Shown here: positions 29,801 to 32,810 of the stretch, in pieces
Numbering within the stretch: position 1 is the stretch's first letter
Layout of the letters: each line of letters starts with the position of its first letter
Origin: Poteriospumella lacustris
Taxonomy: Eukaryota > Sar > Chrysophyceae > Chromulinales > Dinobryaceae
Assembly: GCA_008000375.1 (NCBI GenBank)
Contig: SMOI01000347.1
Location: forward strand, 1 to 32,810
Reading direction: 5' to 3'
Length of the DNA stretch: 32,810 nt
Notes under the pieces: generated by a model
What the model was told of the DNA's origin: nothing
The model's input: the letters and a program-made list of their open reading frames with translations, nothing else
Database searches by the model: none
Program-made: the position numbers and the translations under genes

Positions 29801-31737
29801 AATTCCTCGGCCAAGGCACGGACATCTAATGTGTCTTCTATTTCATCATTATCGTCTAACGATAATCCAAGCAACTCACTGCTGGGTTTAATGAGTTGAG
29901 CTGTTGCAGTTGTATATGAGCCCTGAACACTACTAGCCGTATCTGCGTTTGTGTTGGGGTGGGTATCTAGGACAAAGTGGGTGCTGTCCTCAATATCACA
30001 CAACGCACATTCGTCGATCGCGTTCGTTTGACTCAATACTTCTTTGAACTGGACATTGTCATCTTTTTCTTTGCTATTGTTCATTTGAATTGAACATGAC
30101 TGTGTTTTGTCTTTGAATTGAATGTTCCTGTCGTCTCCCTTGTGTTGCTTCAAGTTCTTTTCTGAGCAAAACTGTGATGGGAAATCAGCAACTAATTCAT
30201 ATTCCTTTATCGAAGGTCTTCCTATTATCAGATCAACCTCCAAGTTCTCCATATCAATAACCGTTGCCTTCAATTGAATTGTTCGAACAGCATTTGTTTC
30301 TGATATCAATTTAATTGCTATGGTTACTTGTGTTTCACATTGACTGCATCCGTGTGCTGAGCAAATCATATGGCTACATGCTGATGAATGTATGATTGAA
30401 ATGCTTGTCATTTTACTTCTTGTGATGAAGTTTTCCTTTAGAGCACCCGTATCCAATAATATTTTCAGAGGAACGTCGTGGCATTGATCAGATGACATGG
30501 CATAACCCATTATCACATTATCAGCGTTAGTTGAGTCACTTATGGAGCAGATTGGATGTATCGTACCTTTGTCATTTGTACTTCTTTCATTGGTTGGTTT
30601 ACTTCTGGGAGGAAGCGAGAATTCGACTGGATTGTTATCAATGTCTTTCTTTGATGGCAAGAACGATATGCCTTTTGCAGCAAATCGTTTGCCAATGGTC
30701 GATTCTCGCCATGGCAAGTTGGACTTGTTGAAATTGGGATGATCTTTCAACGCGCAGTCACCTTTATGAAGCCTACCACAACCTTTGCATGCATTGTCCA
30801 CGGTTGGTTTGAATGGATGCTTTGCTTTCTTTGCAGCATGATCATTGCGAGTATCATCGTCCATTTCTTGCGGTAATGATCTCTTCTTGTTGGTATCAGT
30901 GAATATGTTACCAATCAGAGGTGCTGCTGCAATCAATCTCATGCGTTGTAAATTTCTTTCATTGATCATTGCCTTGAAGAACAATTCATATGAAGTGAGA
31001 CCATCTTCTTGACGCTTGAGCGCACTCATCAAATGGATGAAAGGGAGCGATTCCGATTTTGTCGCTTCAATAGCCAATTGTTTGATCACTCTTTTTATCA
31101 ATGAATGAATGGAGTAGTTACTCACCAGCAATTCTTGTTGAGTGAGGTTGACGGTGATGGCCAAGAAATCAATTTGATACTTGGTCAACGCTTGTGGCGA
31201 GTGCCACTTGTATCGAAGTTTTAAAGATAAAAGCTTCGCAATTTTTTCGTTTGCAGAATCATCTGCTAAATCAAAAGGAACATGAAGCACCATATTATGT
31301 AAAATTAAGTGCTCCAACGAATCCAATGGTAACGCTGTCCACTGAGTTTCGTTCATATCCAGATTGGATGAGATAACAGAACGTAATACGTCCTTAATCA
31401 AGTAATCCCATCTGATTAGCTCGTGGTTGTTTCTCTTCGAGCGTAGGAACGCAAAGAAGGATTCCACATTGGCCTTCGTGAACTCAGTCAAGAATACCGG
31501 AGGAGTATTCAAGGTCATCGCGTTTATTGTGTTCACATTCGCAGTCGAAGGAACTGCCGTTGCCGAAGCATTGGCGTTGGGTGAGGGTGCCGAAGCACTT
31601 CCCGCGTGTGAACTAATGTTCAACGTGGTCTCGACCATTGTGTCCATGTCAGAAGACATGAGACTTGTGGTCAAATTTGCAGGGGTGAAAATATTTTCAC
31701 CACTTGGTGAATTCTCAACCGGAGAATTGAATGACAT
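26860..31737 (-). CDS. Gag-Pol polyprotein of the LTR retrotransposon, 1625 residues
   Basis: One uninterrupted frame, without a gag/pol frameshift. Gag-like region to about 350 with a variant zinc knuckle (CKGCGRLHKGDC, CX2CX3HX3C). Aspartic protease motif LLDTGA at about 428. Reverse transcriptase about 700-900, with FMDDILVH at about 868. RNase H from about 1018 (HTDASDYGIGAY). Integrase zinc-binding HHCC (GHHGVN at about 1180, CPICQ at about 1230) and catalytic D, D, E in SIDTLG (about 1263), LSDNGSQY (about 1320) and ENAIVERVNRE (about 1352). Near 1560-1610, FKVKWLGYDDIEDITIEP resembles a chromodomain, which in related elements steers insertion by binding histone marks. All key catalytic residues I can check are present. 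The start at 31737 lies 52 nt inside the 5' LTR boundary. Confidence 0.95.
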   Translation of the reverse strand: MSFNSPVENSPSGENIFTPANLTTSLMSSDMDTMVETTLNISSHAGSASAPSPNANASATAVPSTANVNTINAMTLNTPPVFLTEFTKANVESFFAFLRSKRNNHELIRWDYLIKDVLRSVISSNLDMNETQWTALPLDSLEHLILHNMVLHVPFDLADDSANEKIAKLLSLKLRYKWHSPQALTKYQIDFLAITVNLTQQELLVSNYSIHSLIKRVIKQLAIEATKSESLPFIHLMSALKRQEDGLTSYELFFKAMINERNLQRMRLIAAAPLIGNIFTDTNKKRSLPQEMDDDTRNDHAAKKAKHPFKPTVDNACKGCGRLHKGDCALKDHPNFNKSNLPWRESTIGKRFAAKGISFLPSKKDIDNNPVEFSLPPRSKPTNERSTNDKGTIHPICSISDSTNADNVIMGYAMSSDQCHDVPLKILLDTGALKENFITRSKMTSISIIHSSACSHMICSAHGCSQCETQVTIAIKLISETNAVRTIQLKATVIDMENLEVDLIIGRPSIKEYELVADFPSQFCSEKNLKQHKGDDRNIQFKDKTQSCSIQMNNSKEKDDNVQFKEVLSQTNAIDECALCDIEDSTHFVLDTHPNTNADTASSVQGSYTTATAQLIKPSSELLGLSLDDNDEIEDTLDVRALAEEFKINTSLSDIERHDKLFSQLKIYGSNALQQKIKQVCAKYHSIFSTGLTPEPARIEPLKLEVDEAKWHHRINQGPARLQSHKKLNDLRGDLEDLVKMGVISQSQAAYYSQILMVAKPDGTWRLCIDFRSLNTILKKFGWPLPLISEILNRLGDAQSNVYAKMDATKGYYQCPLDNDSRPFTAFKTAFGVYVWNRVPMGISTASSHFHQQLSENVLSGLIYNECELFMDDILVHAQSENEFVERLERVFMRLQRFNVTLNPKKCEFGLESIDYLGHVIDKDGISMSNDKINSLIDFTRPLTGRSLRSFLGLANYFRDHIKNLSMLMQPLSKRVASMKKNTPVQWSTEMDIAFKNIKSAIANCPKLYHMQQNLPLFMHTDASDYGIGAYLFQVKTNADGSQTEVPLKFLSKSLQPTQSRWSTPEKEAYAIFHACKTWAPLLQDRVFTLRTDHANLIYISTAGSAKVLRWKLALQEFQFNIEHIPGEANIVADVLSRTVPNTNSPANDSSILCSMDQRKDSSIPALLYKLISRVHNSQIGHHGVNLTITKLKQSLIALKRNNSLNIPQDILDNGSWPLMRNHVAQFIRACPICQKTKTTKIPNNVKEPYHINSWYPMELISIDTLGPFSSTADGYTHIVVIIDNFSRFIELYATKSTTALEAARCLLIHFGRYGLPNRILSDNGSQYVNEVIRHFTEMLEIHHETITPYSHEENAIVERVNREILRHLSAILLENNIATDNWVFYLPFIQRIINATPHQAIGMSPAELLFANNIQLDRGIFLPSISETQVLSMNDWIKEMYNRQENLLEVAQKIQQNIRTQRQQKFEKQHQHKSNNVNDIEINDFILHKNQNKKDKLQCNWTGPFKVVSIEGSTYKIQDLITQKMKRVHVSTIKLFNDELCDPVAEASKDKKQYIVEQILEAIPPKTGQAAKNYRFKVKWLGYDDIEDITIEPYANLKRNVIFHNFLRDNNLQNLIPREYSSET

Positions 31738-31789
31738 GAAATTAACAAGACGATGAAAAAGAATTTCACCTTATAGTCAATAATATTAT

Positions 31790-32009
31790 TGTAACCGTTG
31801 TCTGGTAAGATCAATTGAATTGTGATTTACAGATTGTTTTCCTTCTATTTTCTGCAGAGAGAAAGATCTTCTGCCTTGAAGACCAAGGTCTACGTTGGAT
31901 TCATTCGACCAAGACCAGAGGCAAGACCGCGAAGACCAAACTAAAGGTTGGATTGATCTATGGTGTACATGATGATGATGGTGATGATGATGATGATGTC
32001 ATCATTACA
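31790..32009 (-). repeat. LTR (5' LTR of the minus-oriented element), 220 bp
   Basis: Identical to 26592-26811. Should contain the element's promoter, reading leftward. The next bases inside the element on the minus strand are ATAATATTATTGACTAT, not the usual TGG of a tRNA primer site. Confidence 0.95.
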
Positions 32010-32797
32010 TTCCCATGCTTGTCGATGCTCATATCCTACAATATGAACAAAGTGTTGGACACCGGCCCACGATGGTGGTGCTGATTTAAGCCAAATAATA
32101 AAATAAGCCAAATTCAAGGATATTGCTAAATCAATTACCTGCTTGAGTTTGACCGATAGAAAAGAAATATGGCATTTTGCTCGAGGCCCCGATTTTTCCT
32201 GCCTCAGGCTCTGGAACAATATCTTCAGGATCAAATTTTAGTGTCTCGTCATCGCTATTTGCAGAATGAATTGAAAAACAGCTCCAGCTGGAAAATGAAG
32301 AACATCTCTTTTCTGGGTTATTGCTTCCTTCAAACTGTCAAAATCCATTCCTTCTTGAAAACCCACTTTGAAGGCGTCTTCATCTCCGCTTCTCGATCGT
32401 ACCCACAACCACATTGTGATAACAAATACAGTACAGACTCAAAGACAGGACAGTAAAAAGGGGGGGGCACGGAAAGTTTGCTGTATACACACCCTCAACT
32501 CGTCATGTCCGGACATCCGGTGTCTACAACAGTAATGTTCATAACTATAGGAATAAATTAACATTTAACATACCAAATTGCGTTTTGGTCACGAGTAATT
32601 AACGTCACGGTAAACTTGGTATGCTTCAAAAAAGACAACAAGCTACAAGTACAAGAAAACAAGCTAAAGCAACAAGCAACAAGACACCCACCGTGGATAA
32701 ACCAAGGGCCAGTTGGCCCAACCAGGACTTTGGCAGGTCGTCCTTCATTTTTTATTTCAAACAATTTATGTAATGAGGAGCACAACGTCTGTGTCAT
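32010..32797 (-). pseudogene. Upstream exons of the second protease copy, different from the first copy
   Basis: 32035-32010 reads GYEHRQAWE, the start of the protease exon (GYEHLQAWE in the intact gene). It is preceded by a 103-nt intron (32138-32036) ending ATTGTAG. The exon before it ends at 32139 after the frame ...DDETLKFDPEDIVPEPEAGK... and FFSIGQTQA, leaving one base, so the junction is phase 1 as in the intact gene. Farther up, 32400-32290 reads EGMDFDSLKEAITQKRDVL in another frame, so another intron or a frameshift intervenes. 32797-32692 may be a first exon (MTQTLCSSLHKLFEIKNEGR, then VLVGPTGPWFIHG before GTGGGT). The N-terminal part is unrelated to the coiled coil of the intact gene and I do not recognise it. 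The gene is broken by the retrotransposon. Confidence 0.5.
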
Positions 32798-32810
32798 CGA
32801 TCATTTATTT

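Larger units (their letters stand above)
26592..32009 (-). mobile_element. Complete Ty3/gypsy-type LTR retrotransposon, 5418 bp
   Basis: Two identical 220-bp LTRs (26592-26811 and 31790-32009), each TG...CA, enclose one intact gag-pol frame. The flanks read ...GCTTTC before and TTCCCATGC after. The uninterrupted sequence at 23913-23925 is GCTTTCCCATGC, so TTC (26589-26591 and 32010-32012) is an apparent 3-bp target duplication. A purine-rich tract precedes the 3' LTR. Pol order RT, RNase H, integrase with a C-terminal chromodomain-like segment places it near chromoviruses. Identical LTRs and an open frame mean recent insertion and possible activity. A TGG-type primer site next to the 5' LTR is not seen. 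Confidence 0.95.

Noticed and set aside
32169-32456. Plus-strand frame of 95 residues
   Set aside because: The minus strand carries an exon with a donor that splices in phase to the protease exon, which explains this segment better.

Overview
The window looks like nuclear DNA of a photosynthetic stramenopile (ochrophyte alga) or a close relative. The main evidence is a spliced gene at 9.3-10.9 kb joining a bZIP domain to a flavin-binding LOV domain, the aureochrome layout known from ochrophytes. Short GT-AG introns (58-103 nt), CCCTAAA telomere-type repeats, a eukaryotic selenocysteine elongation factor and an Atg11/FIP200-type autophagy scaffold all fit a eukaryotic algal genome. About 1-22.6 kb is mostly GC-rich with many simple repeats. 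From about 22.6 kb to the right edge it is AT-richer and repeat-laden.

Layout. 1-1234 (minus, running off the left edge) is one uninterrupted reading frame in which I can align four histone folds in the order H3-H4-H2B-H2A. It is divergently transcribed, over a 168-bp gap, from an 824-residue protein (1403-3877) whose C-terminal half may hold further histone-like helices. 3.9-6.4 kb is pyrimidine-rich noncoding DNA. 6.4-8.7 kb carries two minus-strand secreted Cys-rich proteins. 9.3-10.9 kb is the aureochrome, with a perfect TGACGTCA site 48 bp before its ATG. 11.5-12.3 kb is a TMEM242-like membrane protein. 12.7-15.5 kb (minus) is eEFSec. 15.65-15.71 kb is an interstitial telomere repeat. 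15.9-17.1 kb is a DUF285/BspA-like repeat protein. 17.9-21.8 kb is a six-exon Atg11/FIP200-like gene.

22.5-32.8 kb is a composite mobile or duplicated island. A fragment of a Cys-module gene stops where AT-rich DNA begins. An intact three-exon trypsin-like protease gene (23.07-24.35 kb) follows, then an array of GC hairpins, then the 3' end of a uroporphyrinogen decarboxylase gene. That end joins directly to a truncated, frameshifted second copy of the protease exon. The second copy is split by a 5418-bp Ty3/gypsy LTR retrotransposon with identical 220-bp LTRs and one intact 1625-codon ORF. Beyond it, the upstream exons of the second protease copy differ from those of the first, so the protease domain has been joined to two different N-terminal parts at the same phase-1 intron.

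The most unusual content is the single-chain histone quadruplet and its divergent partner. Fused histone repeats are otherwise best known from large DNA viruses, so viral origin is one hypothesis and host invention another. All alignments were made by eye, without searches.
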